Assembly: GCA_964019135.1 (NCBI GenBank) | Contig: OZ025255.1 | Coordinates: 25,149,708 to 25,213,707, forward strand | Direction of reading: 5' to 3' | Length of the DNA stretch: 64,000 nucleotides | From: Arenicola marina | Lineage: Eukaryota; Annelida; Polychaeta; Arenicolidae | Shown here: positions 1 to 12,435 of the stretch, in pieces | How positions within the stretch are numbered: position 1 is the stretch's first letter | Layout: each line of letters starts with the position of its first letter | Notes under the pieces: model-generated | The model's input: the letters and a program-made list of their open reading frames with translations, nothing else | What the model was told of the DNA's origin: nothing | Databases searched by the model: none | Position numbers and translations under genes: made by a program

Positions 1-225
1 CCCTTTCCATTCGTAGACCCCCCCCCCCCCTGTAACCCAAGTAGTTACGTTAGTACCTGAGGAATATGTCGCCATACATATAATTTGGCGGCTTTCTTTC
101 TCATTTCCTTGTCTAGCCTGTCTACGCCTTCAGAAAGGAATGATGGTGTGAGTAACAGGGAACATTAACGGTCAGATAACACTACATTGACTCTATATGG
201 GTAATTGGCTTTCTCGCACTCGCGG

Positions 226-812
226 CCCACTGATTGTGACACCAGGTCCGAGTTAAACCCATCCCGCACTCTGTGACTGGGTACTGTGGCCCATTGTGAC
301 AGCAGGTCCGAGTTAAACCCATCCCGCACTCTGTGACTGGGTACTGTGGCCCATTGTGACACCAGGTCAGAGTTAAACCCATCCCGCACTCTGTGACTGG
401 GTACTGTGGCCCATTGTGACACTAGGTCCGAGTTAAACCCATCCCGCACTCTGTGACTGGGTACTGTGGCCCATTGTGACACCAGGTCCGAGTTAAACCC
501 ATCCCGCACTCTGTGACTGGGTACTGTGGCCCATTGTGACACTAGGTCCGAGTTAAACCCATCCCGCACTCTGTGACTGGGTACTGTGGCCCATTGTGAC
601 ACCAGGTCCGAGTTAAACCCATCCCGCACTCTGTGACTGGGTACTGTGGCCCATTGTGACACCAGGTCAGAGTTAAACCCATCCCGCACTCTGTGACTGG
701 GTACTGTGGCCCATTGTGACACTAGGTCCGAGTTAAACCCATCCCGCACTCTGTGACTGGGTACTGTGGCCCATTGTGACACCAGGTCAGAGATAAACCA
801 TCCCGCACTCCG
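226..812. repeat. 60-bp minisatellite, about 9.5 copies
   Basis: The unit is exactly 60 bp and includes the motif CATCCCGCACTCTGTGACTG. Copies differ by only a few substitutions, such as CCGAG versus CAGAG. Because 60 is a multiple of three, the minus strand reads as nine 20-residue repeats; the repetition explains that frame and I do not call it a gene. The bases before it hold only a short poly-C run, and 813-1735 shows nothing I can identify. Confidence 0.95.
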
Positions 813-1779
813 CGACTGGGTATTTTCGACAAAAAGTTTGATTGTCACGTCCCAGGGTGCAATTTTACTGAGGTTTGTGCGATAAAATGCATATGACATG
901 GCTTCTCGTATGAGATGGGTTCATCTTAGCACAAATATCGCACTCGAACCCATGCAATATGCATAACTTCTTGTAGAATGTACGTTATCACAATTTGAAC
1001 ATTTCGACCGATTTGTCTCCACACGAAGAAAGATATCTTAAAGGCGTGTATTTCTTGCTCAGCTAGTACATTTGTAAAGAAAAAAATCACATGCATGAAA
1101 ATTTCAGAATGAGCAGATAATTGCATGCCTATGAAGACCATATTGCTGTAACGAGCGGTCAAATAATCCTCACCTTGGAGTCTGGCCGAAGCTCGGACAC
1201 AAATGGTATAGCCCTGGAGTTATACAGCCACAATTGATGGTCAGACATGTACAGATATGACATGGATATATACTAAAGCGCCCAAATGATGCTGCGCTGG
1301 CGTCCAAGGGGCTGATAATGCGTAATATTGTTATTAATCTTAGCTGGTTTATTTGGCCGGGTACGCTGTGGCCGGCTAAGTTACCTTGACAACGAGGTTA
1401 TTCTGACCAACGCTGTAGCAACGTAAGCGTTTGTCTTCTGGCCGTAATTGTTACATATATATATAACTTAGGGGAATGATAGAAAGACAAACACAGACGG
1501 AGAACGAACGAGAGGGACAGAGGGCGCATGCGTGAGAAAGAGAGCTATTTTGTGAGGTTACGTGCAAATTTAATTAGCACACTGCATTATTATAATGAAC
1601 ATATAATTTAGGTGTGTAAGTAGGATTCAGCTAGAATAAGATTGAGGTTCTTTTTTGCAGAAGCCTGAATATACGACTCTATGTTATAAACTTGTCACGC
1701 GTTTTTCGCCTGTGGGCTATGTTCAATATTGTAATTAACTATGGGGGGGGGGGGAGGGAGGGGGGGGGGCAAGGGGCTT
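813..1779. other. Unique non-coding sequence, nothing identified
   Basis: No convincing exon, RNA gene or repeat was seen, apart from a short AT microsatellite near 1455 and a G-rich run at 1743-1768. Open frames here are short and lack coding character. Confidence 0.5.
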
Positions 1780-2050
1780 TTCGTGAACTTAGAATTCGGT
1801 ATAAGCCGACCTCCGTGATCAAGGATTTTCGTTAATCGTGAATTTTCATATTAAATAACCCATCGCAAATTCGTCAGTTTAATATCATGTATCCGCCCTT
1901 CCATTGTAAGCGGAGAGTTCTTCTTTTCATTCATCGTGAGGGAATAGAGAAATTGTATTCTCCGTGATCTGGAAACATGCCCCGCCTCCCTTTCCCCCCT
2001 GATCTGGGAACAGGACGCCCATTGCCCCACCCCCCCCCCCCCCCCCCCCG
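1780..2050 (+). repeat. Dispersed repeat with poly-C end, copy 1
   Basis: It shares phrases such as CCATTG-x-GCGGAGAGTTCT and CGTGATCTGGGAAC with 2500-2650, 24020-24372 (opposite strand) and 56055-56215. Each copy ends in or near a long C (or G) tract. I see no coding capacity or clear terminal repeats, so the class is unknown. Confidence 0.7.
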
Positions 2051-2499
2051 AACTAGAATTGGGCTGACTGGTTCCAGGCTCAAATGTTATAATTGTCGAT
2101 AGGGTAGCAAAAAATAAATACTGTTTTATTAACAAGCACGCACAATACTGGCATTATCAGATTGTGTGATCGACAGTCACAGTGAAGTTAGACATGAAAT
2201 TCAAATTAAATTGCCACCGCTTCCTCTGCGCTCTACCGAACTACTTACTTTTGGATTAGCAACTTCATAATCACCGGGTATGACATAGCCGCCGAGAGGA
2301 CATAGTTATCACACGAGGCACCAAATTATTCTGGTCAAGAACGCATTCGATGAGGTGAAGGCAGATTTTATTAGGTAAATGTTTATATTTCTGGGAACAG
2401 TGGAAGATTTTCTTCGTCATTCGGCCGAGAATCCACATATTACGTGAACAACATACGTGGGAACTACGTCAATTGGGAGCCCGCACTTCACCGACCCTC

Positions 2500-2650
2500 G
2501 TGATCGAAACCAATCTGGTCTCTTATATATCGGTCTGTAAGCAGTAATCTTCGTGATTTGGGATAATTATCTTCCTGAACCAATAACAACGTATTAATTT
2601 CGTGATCTGGGAACACGACCCCCATTGCCCCCCCCCCCCCCCCCCCCCCA
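2500..2650 (+). repeat. Dispersed repeat with poly-C end, copy 2 (partial)
   Basis: It holds the TTCGTGATCTGGGAACACGA block followed by a C tract of nearly 20 bases and a short CA run, matching copy 1 only in its final part. The interval 2051-2499 holds nothing I recognise beyond a weak tRNA-like fragment near 2215-2260. Confidence 0.6.
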
Positions 2651-2889
2651 CACACACACACTCTACATAGCGAAGCAAAGGACTCCTGCACAATATTTCG
2701 TCGTTATACTGACTGGCGTTGCGTACCACTTCGGACTCAGTTCTGTTCTGTAGAGTATGTGTTTAGCTGAGGGGGTCAGGCCACCATGCACTGAGAGTCA
2801 CATAGTCATGTCGCTATGGAATGCCACCAACGTTATAAACTTGGTGAGCCATGACAAGTCGTCGTCACACTCACGCATATACACAGCTA

Positions 2890-3885
2890 GGGGTCGTACA
2901 CCCGTGTCACCCCACCCCACTCACCACCGCATACAGGGATCATATACCCGTGTCACCCCACCCCATCACCGCCATATACAGGGGTCATACACCAGTGTCA
3001 CCCCACCCTATCAACACCATATACAGGGGTCATGCACCCGTGTCACCCCACCCCGTCACCACCATATACAGGGGTCATATACCCGTGTCACCCCACCCCG
3101 TCACCACCACATACAGGGGTCATATACCCGTGTCACCCCACCCCATCACCGCCATATACAGGGGTCATATACCCGTGTCACCCCACCCCGTCACCACCAT
3201 ATACAGGGGTCATATACCCGTGTCACCCCACCCCCATCACCACCGCATACAGGGATCATATACCCGTGTCACCCCACCCCATCACCGCCATATACAGGGG
3301 TCATACACCAGTGTCACCCCACCCTATCAACACCATATACAGGGGTCATGCACCCGTGTCACCCCACCCCGTCACCACCATATACAGGGGTCATATACCC
3401 GTGTCACCCCACCCCATCACCGCCATATACAGGGGTCATATACCCGTGTCACCCCACCCCGTCACCACCACATACAGGGGTCATATACCCGTGTCACCCC
3501 ACCCCATCACCGCCATATACAGGGGTCATATACCCGTGTCACCCCACCCCGTCACCACCATGTACAGGGGTCATATACCCGTGTCACCCCACCCTATCAC
3601 CACCATATACAGGGGTCATATACCCGTGTCACCCCACCCCATCACCGCCATATACAGGGGTCATATACCCGTGTCACCCCACCCTATCACCACCATATAC
3701 AGGGGTAATATACCCGTGTCACCCCACCCCATCACCGCCATATACAGGGGTCATATACCCGTGTCACCCCACCCCATCACCGCCATATACAGGGGTCATA
3801 TACCCGTGTCACCCCACCCTATCACCACCATATACAGGGGTAATATACCCGTGTCACCCCACCCCGTCACCACCATGCATATACA
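2890..3885. repeat. 45-bp minisatellite, about 21-22 copies
   Basis: The unit carries the core CCCGTGTCACCCCACCCC followed by ATATACAGGGGTCAT. Variant units alternate in blocks (CCGTCACCACC, CCATCACCGCC, CCTATCAACACC), suggesting block duplications. The 45-bp period leaves all three plus frames open for long stretches, giving artificial Pro/His-rich frames. One unit has an extra C, which lets neighbouring frames chain together. Confidence 0.95.
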
Positions 3886-3889
3886 GGGG

Positions 3890-4320
3890 TCAGATCTGAT
3901 TGGTTCATTCCAAGAACAATCGGAATGGTTGAACAGTTTTAGTTTCGTGTTTCTTTTGTTATGCTTGTTTGATCGCAAAAACAATCGAAATGGTTGAACA
4001 GCCTGAGTTTCTTGTTTTTTTGTCCTGATTGGTTTATTTCCAAAACAATCGGAATGGTTGAACAGTCCGAGTTTCGTGTTTCTTTTGTCATGATTGGTTT
4101 ATTCCAAAAACAATCGGAATGGTTGAACAGCCTGAGGTTCGTGTTTCTTTCGTCATGATTGGTTGATTGCAAAAACAATCCTAATGGTTGGACAGTATGA
4201 GTTTCGTGTTTCTTTTTTCATGATTGGTTTATTCCAAAAACAATCGGATTGGTTGAAGAGTCTTGTTTGTTTTGTCATGATTGGTGGATTGCAAAAACAA
4301 TGTCTTGTGCTTCTATAAAA
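3890..4320. repeat. Diverged tandem repeat of about 62-65 bp, six to seven copies
   Basis: Each unit holds AACAATCGGAATGGTTGAAC followed by GTTTCGTGTTTCTTTTGT. Copies differ by many substitutions and small indels, so this array is older than the 45-bp array it abuts. Confidence 0.9.
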
Positions 4321-4439
4321 ACGCCACAACCACATTAAAACTTAGGCGACTAACTTCGTATAATGCAGTATGTTTATTGATAATAAATATTGACAAGTAT
4401 AAAATAATGCAGTTAATAGTTCGACCTCGAGTATGTACA

Positions 4440-6310
4440 TTAACACTGACTTGTAGACTGAGTATAGAAATACACACTGACATGACGTGTACACTGAGTA
4501 TATACACACTGACACGACGTGTACACTGAGTATATACACACTGAAACGACGTGTACACTAAGTATATATATATACACACTGACACGTGCACACTGAGCAT
4601 ATACACACTGACACGACGTGTATACTGAGTATATACACACTGACACGACGTATACACTGAGTATATACACACTGACACGACGTATACACTGAGTATATAC
4701 ACACTGACACGACGTATACACTGAGTATATACACACTGACACGACGTATACACTGAGTATATACACACTGACACGACGTATACACTGAGTATATACACAC
4801 TGACACGACGTATACACTGAGTATATACACACTGACACGACGTATACACTGAGTATATACACACTGACACGACGTGTACACTGAGTATATACACACTGAC
4901 ACGACGTGTACACTGAGTATATACACACTGACACGACGTGTACACTGAGTATATACACACTGACACGACGTATACACTGAGTATATACACACTGACACGA
5001 CGTGTACACTGAGTATATACACACTGACACGACGTATACACTGAGTATATACACACTGACACGACGTGTACACTGAGTATATACACACTGACACGACGTG
5101 TACACTGAGTATATACATACTGACACGACGTATACACTGAGTATATACACACTGACACGACGTGTACACTGAGTATATACACACTGACACGACGTGTACA
5201 CTGAGTATATACACACTGACACGACGTATACACTGAGTATATACACACTGACACGACGTGTACACTGAGTATATACACACTGACACGACGTATACACTGA
5301 GTATGTACACACTGACACGACGTGTACACTGAGTATATACACACTGACACGACGTGTACACTGAGTATATACACACTGACACGACGTATACACTGAGTAT
5401 ATACACACTGACACGACGTGTACACTGAGTATATACACACTGACACGACGTATACACTGAGTATGTACACACTGACACGACGTGTACACTGAGTATATAC
5501 ACACTGACACGACGTATACACTGAGTATATACACACTGACACGACGTGTACACTGAGTATATACACACTGACACGACGTGTACACTGAGTATATACACAC
5601 TGACACGACGTATACACTGAGTATGTACACACTGACACGACGTGTACACTGAGTATATACACACTGACACGACGTATACACTGAGTATATACACACTGAC
5701 ACGACGTGTACACTGAGTATATACACACTGACACGACGTATACACTGAGTATTGACACACTGACACGACGTGTACACTGAGTATATACACACTGACACGA
5801 CGTGTACACTGAGTATATACACACTGAAACGACGTGTACACTAAGTATATATATACACACACTGACACGTGTACACTGAGCATATACACACAGACACGAT
5901 GTGTACACTAAGTATATATATACACACTGACACGACGTGTACACTGAGCATATACATACTGACACGACGTGTACACTGAGTAAATACACACTGACACGAC
6001 GTGTACACTGAGCATATACACACTGACACGACGTGTACACTGAGCATATACACACTGACACGACGTCTACACTGAGTATATACACACTGACACCACGTGT
6101 ACACTAAGTATATATATACACACCGACACGACGTGTACACTGAGTATATACACACTGACACGACGGGTACACTGAGTATATACACACTGACACGACGTGT
6201 ACCCTGAGCATATACACACTGACACGACGTGTACCCTGAGCATATACACACTGACACGACGGGTACACTGAGTATATACATACACACTAACATGACTTAT
6301 ACACTGGGTT
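4440..6310. repeat. 32-bp minisatellite, about 58 copies
   Basis: The unit holds GAGTATATACACACTGACAC followed by GACGTGTACACT or GACGTATACACT. The two variants (TGTACA and TATACA) follow each other in runs, hinting at higher-order blocks. The 3-prime end from about 5830 is more diverged, with inserted TATATA steps and GAGCATATAC variants. Three units equal 96 bp, so the minus strand stays open for up to 590 codons; I treat that as an artefact. Confidence 0.95.
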
Positions 6311-7286
6311 GTGTAACCATTGGGTTGAATTCTACACATTTGTATGGAACAACAAGGTTTGTATCGGGGCAACTATCGGTCGTTGTTTACGCAGGTATAA
6401 GGGGTGCAACCCCCATCCCATCCTGTGCCCTCAACAGATTTCCTCCGATGATAGCGCAAATTCCAATGGGCAAACCAGTACTACAGCAAAGCACATTATA
6501 ATCGCAATAGACGACTTTGTGGACACCACCCGTCGGATCAGCCACGTATACATGTGTATATATTGTATCTAAATATCACAGGGAACACACACATTATAAA
6601 CATCATACATTATGAACGAGTATTTATGGCACAGTTCACAACATGGTACGTATCCGTTATACACAGGAATAATATATATATCACAATGCGAGGCTACATG
6701 GAATCTAGCTACAATAACAGTGACTACAAAATATATATTTGTCGATTGGAAAGTAACTTTGACCAATTAAACGATCATGTCTTTACTCATGTGTCATTTA
6801 TCGGCTTCTGCAGCAATTATCCTGTGCGTTAACGCTTACTAACGTTATATCAAGAACGTTCTTTCAAACAGTATCATCGAACGCTTTCGACTGTATATAT
6901 ATATATATAAAATATATATATAACCTAAATGCACCGATTTGATATTTATAATAACTCGCTCCTATGTCAACGTCATCCGGTCCAATAGAGATCTGGTAGA
7001 GGGTGTGTGTGTGGGGAGGGGCGGGGGGGCCTAGCAGATGCACGCAGGCTTTATGCTTCAAGTTTGCTTATCGAAAATTTCCCGTCACAATAATGACCAA
7101 AATGTATATGTTAAGATTTATTTTTACGTGCCCTTGCAGCACTTCTGGCAAGGTTAAAAAAAAAAAAAAAATTCTCTTCGGGAAAAATATTTTCAGGGCT
7201 AATAACATCGATCCAGGGATCACACCAGACATCTTTGATGATAAGTTACGGCAACTTCTACATCTGTGTGTATATACTCAGACCCG
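6311..7286. other. Unique AT-rich sequence, no gene identified
   Basis: Contains a TA microsatellite at about 6892-6925 and a G-rich run at 7003-7030. Open frames are short and I see no splice-flanked coding block. Confidence 0.5.
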
Positions 7287-7499
7287 TTAAAGGGGAAGCC
7301 AATTCGGACTACAAGGGACTAGGCTTCCGTGACGTCATCTTTATCTGCAATGCGCCAACACTGACCGGCGGAGTGGTTAGCGTTAAATCGATGATTACTC
7401 CGTCAGATTCATCAAAATATGTCATTCCGGGAATGAACTCCTTCGGTTTTATAGTTTCAATAAAAAATCATTCATCGCTAGTCTTGGTTTCCCCTTTAA
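7287..7499. mobile_element. TTAA-flanked MITE (piggyBac/Kolobok type)
   Basis: The left end reads TTAAAGGGGAAGCCAA and the right end, reverse complemented, reads TTAAAGGGGAAACCAA, so the termini are inverted repeats abutting a TTAA on each side. A duplicated TTAA target is typical of piggyBac and Kolobok transposons. At about 205 bp between the TTAA sites it is non-autonomous. The short open frame inside has no recognisable domain. Confidence 0.75.
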
Positions 7500-8867
7500 A
7501 ATGAAGTATATATCCTACGATGTACATGTATATGTATATCATATTAAAATGCAGGGGTCAATGGTGGAACCCTACTGGCTATCTAAACTGCCCGTGGAAT
7601 TTTTGAACACCAGCCCAAAACAAGCACATTGCTGCTAGCTTCGATGTATATAGGCCTACTAAACTACTTGTTACTACATGTTAATGGTCCACATCAAAGA
7701 TGCAAGTGGCGACACTGCTGTCTATGCTATACAAACATTAGTCCAATATGGCCTAATTTATCGACGGAAATGCGCTGCTTAACCTTGTAAAGGTGACCGT
7801 GAGGCGGTATAAACTTATATGACAGCGGATGGGATGGAACAAGGATTCTCATACAGTATAGCAACCACCACCACCGCAAGGGTCTCTCTTGTTACCAATG
7901 TACCCCCCCCCCCCCCCACCCCTGTAACGCACACCTCAAGCCGCCTTTCCTGCTGTGCTCTGTTTACCAACAGACTTGACAACAGGTCACCGGCAGTACA
8001 TATCAGTAAACACAGGGGCCAGGCGGAGCTGTTTATGCAAACAAAGATTGGCTTGATGACACCGGACGCTCTGAGTAATGGGCAAGAGACACACTGTAGA
8101 CCTCCGAGCACGACGGACCGCGGACCCTCAACAAATCTCCTCGCCCACGCATTCTACGAACTCTTGCAATCTCCCATACTGTTAAACAGAAAAAAAAAAC
8201 TGGCTGGTAATGTTGGTGGAAGTAATTTGAATGTGAATGATACCTGAACTGAAAGGTTTATCCCTCTACCGGTATGTACAGGCATGATAACCTGGTCACT
8301 GGCCATGCAGTTCGTGTAAACTCCACTGGCACATGGTGGGGTCTTTGAAATTGACACGCGTCCAGGTTCATGTGCCATATCCGCTTTAGCGAGAATTTTT
8401 TCTTTTGCTATACAAAATCGTGAAAGTGTGTCAATATGAACGAACCGAATGTTACCAATATAAACACATGATCGTGACCGAGATATGTTTAACTACTGTG
8501 CACGCCGTCCAAAAGAGTACTAAGTCAAATTGCAATAACCGGAAATAACATCAGCAGTAATTGCTGGGGTGTGTGGTGTCCACAAACACCCCCTCGTATA
8601 TTCTATTAAGGTACATATACGTGTATATCTACACATCCGAGAGTCACATTGAGTTCAGTCAATGAGGGGTGACAGGCTGTGTAGGCTTCGCTATATTGCT
8701 GGTGCCAGTACCCGAGTACATCGTACGCCCAGCCACACACATTGGCTGCTACGGAGATTGGTGTCCATACGTCTCCTGATATTTGTGGGAACACTTTATG
8801 AGCACGTATACCTGGGAGTTTCCAAACACATAATATGGCAGGGTAAACATAAGAATAAAACGATTTC
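7500..8867. other. Unique sequence, no gene identified
   Basis: A C-rich run lies near 7902-7922. Open frames on both strands around 7815-8247 overlap and have no recognisable domain, so I do not call them. The 3-prime untranslated part of the minus-strand gene that ends at 8868 probably lies here. Confidence 0.45.
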
Positions 8868-10221
8868 TTACGAGGATAATGTCAGAGCTTCCAAGGTCAA
8901 GGACGCACTTCGTACCCTGGGTGCCTCAGCCGCCGTCGTACCCTCCTCGGGCTCGGGAGGGACCGCGGAGGAGGCAGAGAGGGGTGGGGGTACGTCCAGG
9001 TCCGAGACTACTGGGGCGGACACCGTGCTGGCACTGCGTCTGAACCGCTGTATGGCGAGCAAGGTGGCCGGCGTATACATCCCCATCGACAGTGACGTCC
9101 CAGAGGGGGCGCGCGACCCGCCTTGCGATGACGTCGACGATTCCGCCGACGCCATGCTCAAGGAGCGTTTGAACTTGGCGGCGGCCGCCACTGTTGTGGC
9201 GGAGTAAAGCCCGGCTAATCCGGGCGCCGCCGGCTGAGAGGATGACGTCAGAGGAGCGGAAGGGGCCGCCGGTGCGGAGGTGGACAGGGCGGACGTGGGG
9301 CCCCTGTTCAACCCTCGTTTGAACTTGGAGGCGGCGTTGAGGGTGGTGGCGGAGAAGACCCCGCCACCGCCACCGCCACCGCCGCCGCCGCCGCTGGGAA
9401 TGGGCTTACCCCTCGCCTGGTTGGACCCCTGATGCAGCCCGCGCTTGAACTTGTTGGTGGCCATGATGGTGAAGGCCGCCGAGGCCATGCTGGGCTTCCC
9501 CTGTAGCTTGGCCCCCGCCCCCGGCGCCATGTTGGACCCGAAGGTGGGGGTGGTCGGGCTGAGGGGGGATGAGCTCGAGTTCGACGAGACGCTGTTGCCA
9601 CGCTGAAGCTTCTTGCCTGCAATTAAAATACATTAAAAGATGCCCCCGAGATGAATATTTTATGTGTCACGCGAAAAATGCGAAAAAAGACGCGGTTAAT
9701 TATGGCAATTAAAGACCTAACAGAGCTATATAATGTTACTTTAGTAGGTACATGCGGAGATACGCTTCGTTTGTTACCAACACTACGTTTGCCACCCCAC
9801 CTTATATTATAATGAATTTCAAATAATATCCTTCACTTGTTGTGAAATCACCGTTAGTAGCTAGTAGGTCTACATACTATCCTAGCGAGCCAGCCAGGAT
9901 ATATTGCACGAAGAGCAAATTAGAAACAATGATCTGAACCAGAACGGACTCCCACCCCCCTACCCCCACTTCATTTGGAGTACGACAAATTAATAGTGCC
10001 CCTGCCCCCTCCTCATCCCAGCTATCACAGATTCGTGGCGTAAGAATCTCACCTGCGAGGTTGACGGCCAGGAAGCCCAGGCCAGCACCGCCGCCGGCTG
10101 ACGAGCAGCGGTTGCAACGTTTACAACGGAGACATCGGCAGTGACAGGTACCTTGACACAACTTTGTGCGGCAACACATGTTTACTTTTGTCACACTGGA
10201 TAGGCTGACGCTCGTAAAGGT
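8868..10221 (-). CDS. Cys-rich protein with five basic KFKR-type repeats (unrecognised), two 3-prime exons
   Basis: Two minus-strand exons fit together. Exon 10221-10053 follows a CTCTTTTCAG acceptor, enters in phase 0 and ends at a GCAG|GTGAGA donor in phase 1. Exon 9616-8868 follows TTAATTGCAG, enters in phase 1 and ends at TAA. Together they give 305 residues. Residues about 16-38 hold ten Cys (CCRTKLCQGTCHCRC then LRCKRCNRC). A motif of the form [FY]-x3-T-x2-A-x2-[KR]-F-[KR]-R follows at five places: LAVNLAGKKLQRGNS (split by the intron), MATNKFKRGL, TTLNAASKFKRGL, TTVAAAAKFKRSLS and ATLLAIQRFRRSAS. Linkers are Ser/Pro/Ala/Gly-rich, with a run of about 11 Gly. The last two repeats carry R-x-x-S sites a basophilic kinase could use. 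No known family is recognised. A donor-like GTAAGA overlaps the stop, so the end might be spliced differently. The start lies upstream. Confidence 0.65.
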
Positions 10222-10984
10222 CTGAAAAGAGATGATCCGTTATTACTTATGACAGTAGCAAAGGTAATATGATTTTAAAGTTTTCAGATAGGCTTTCTGA
10301 TAGGAATTCTGTTGTGTCTGTTCATGTGACTCGAAGCCCTGCGCCGTTTTATATGTCATTCATAATTTTTTAAGAGTTGTTTAAAGTGACTGCAAGAAAT
10401 GCACAAACATAATAAGATATCGTGACCCCAGCACATCTCACAGGTTGAACCCGTTCGCTGAGACCAGGCAGTATCATTATGTTTAACTGCGATTAGGCCC
10501 TTAATAATCAGTAGTTGTCACGCATGCAACAAATACAATGGTAGATTTTTGTAGTGCACAGTGGACTTGAATACATTTAGTATAAAAACCAAGCAAGTTT
10601 TGCTTATGTCACACATCAGGAATGTCGTCCAAGGCAGGCGTTTTTTTGGCTAAATGATTTCCGCTACTTTGCTTTTTGATGCACCGGTCTGTAACAGGGA
10701 GACTGTCTTCAGAAAGCCGGGCATCAGGAGATACATCACTGTTGAGATACATGGTCGCCTTCTTTTTTATTTGAAGCAGCATTTTTCATTTTGTCAAATT
10801 ATAAAAAAGAAAACTAGATCATTTTAGCCAGTGTCCAGCCCGGATGACCTGCTACAGCTAAACCATCCCCTCCCTTGTGTAAGATCCTCAAAGAACTCAC
10901 TCGTACCTACTGACTGGACCCCACACTCTCCACCCCCTACCCTCACCCCCTCAAAATTCTGGATCCACCCTACAAGTCGGTCTT

Positions 10985-11240
10985 GGACAGGTTGTGGTAT
11001 ATTACACAGGGGAATGTTGGAGACTGGTGGTGGTGTATTAAACAGGTGAATGTTCAGGACAGGTTATGGTATATTAAACAGGGGAATGTTCAGGACAGGT
11101 TATGGTATATTAAACAGGGGAATGTTCAGGACAGGTCATGATATATTAAACAGGGGAATGTTCAGGACAGGTCATGATATATTAAACAGGGGAATGTTCA
11201 GGACAGGTTATGAAATATTCGGGACAGGTTGTGGTATATT
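10985..11240. repeat. 36-bp minisatellite, about seven copies
   Basis: The unit holds AATGTTCAGGACAGGTTATG followed by GTATATTAAACAGGGG. The first two and the last copies are diverged or truncated. It lies inside the putative 4.2-kb intron of the KFKR-repeat gene. Confidence 0.9.
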
Positions 11241-11365
11241 AAAAGTAGTACATAGCAAACCACCCGGCGATGAACTTGCTCGAGTGCACCAATGTTCAAA
11301 GCACTTCAAACAGAGTTATCTTACAGCACTCTCTATACCTTCGACTCACTCCGTTAGGGCTCCAT

Positions 11366-11745
11366 TATATCTCTGTTGTCGCCTACGGCCTCAATGCTTT
11401 TTCACACTCACTCGTCAGGGCGGCGCTGCACATATTCATAGGAAAAATGCGTCGCGCATTTCTACAAATTAGTGCTGGGACCCAGCCTAAGCCTAATAAC
11501 ACATGAAATCAGGTAATGACAAGAAAGAGTTCAGTCACAATTATAACTTTTTCGAAAGGGTACAAGATGTTTTTTGCTGTATTAAATACACAAAGCTCGT
11601 TATTGTTATGTTTTATTCTTGAAACTATAATGTCGCAAGCAATTACAGCTGATTTGACCGTTTTTCAAGAATCTTGAAATTTGCCCCCGGCCGACAGCAG
11701 CGGGTAAAAGCTAGCTTGCGTAGCGCCACCGTGCGAGGAGCTTGA
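11366..11745 (+). repeat. Dispersed repeat of about 380 bp, copy 1
   Basis: It matches 35650-36032 in the same orientation with small differences throughout. Shared landmarks are ATATCTCTGTTGTCGC, CGCGCATTTCTACAAATTAG, AGAAAGAGTTCAGTCACAAT and GATTTGACCGTTTTTCAAGA. It has no coding capacity and I saw no clear terminal repeats. The rest of 11746-12430 is unremarkable. Confidence 0.85.
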
Positions 11746-12435
11746 TCTTACAGTTGTGTATTGGCAACAACACGTACACTATTAACAGAGCTATATGTTT
11801 AGCCCCTATGCCATTCTACCCTTTCATCCGTAGGATCATTGTGTTGATAATTATAAGCAAACATTAACCCATGGAAAACATCCCTATGACGTCTTTCGAT
11901 CACGACCGTTTCTGGCGCTCGAACACCTGAAAATATGCGGCCCTACATTTAATATTGAAAATTCGATACTTTATCACACTAGACCCCTCCTTGTGATTAC
12001 CCTCTACAGACACACAATCACCAAGGTCGAAATAGGCGTATGTTTCTTCAAGCTTAGGCCCGAGCAATGATGTTATATATACAAGAGTAATTCTTTATGC
12101 CTGACTCCCCCCCTCCAGGGCTCGTTTCACAATGGCGATCTTTGATGCGTGTCTTCCCACTTACAGCCCAGTTCGCCAATGTTATATAGCGCAGTCATCA
12201 TGCTTGGAGACCGGAACGGACCGCCTACATATGGCCTAACACTCAGTCTATGGTCCTGCCCAGTTCCATTGTTCCTGTCTTTGAGATATTTATCGCCACA
12301 TCATGAACACATCAGGAGAGGGAAAACGGTTTATTGCGCAGATCTCATTATGGACCGTTGTATAAAGCGTAAACTATCAATTTCCAGATTCAAGGCTAAA
12401 AAAAATGCTTTTTGCAGGGTTTGGTTGAACTCATA

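Noticed and set aside
2215-2260. tRNA-like fragment on the minus strand
   Set aside because: Only a short stretch resembling an A-box region (AGTTCGGTAGAGCGC) is present, without a B-box.
2757-3899. 380-codon His/Pro-rich frame on the plus strand and its neighbours
   Set aside because: All three plus frames are open across the 45-bp minisatellite, so none is favoured as a gene.
4313-6085. 590-codon Cys/Val/Tyr-rich frame on the minus strand
   Set aside because: It is a translation of the 32-bp minisatellite, which repeats every 96 bp in frame, with several overlapping frames equally open.
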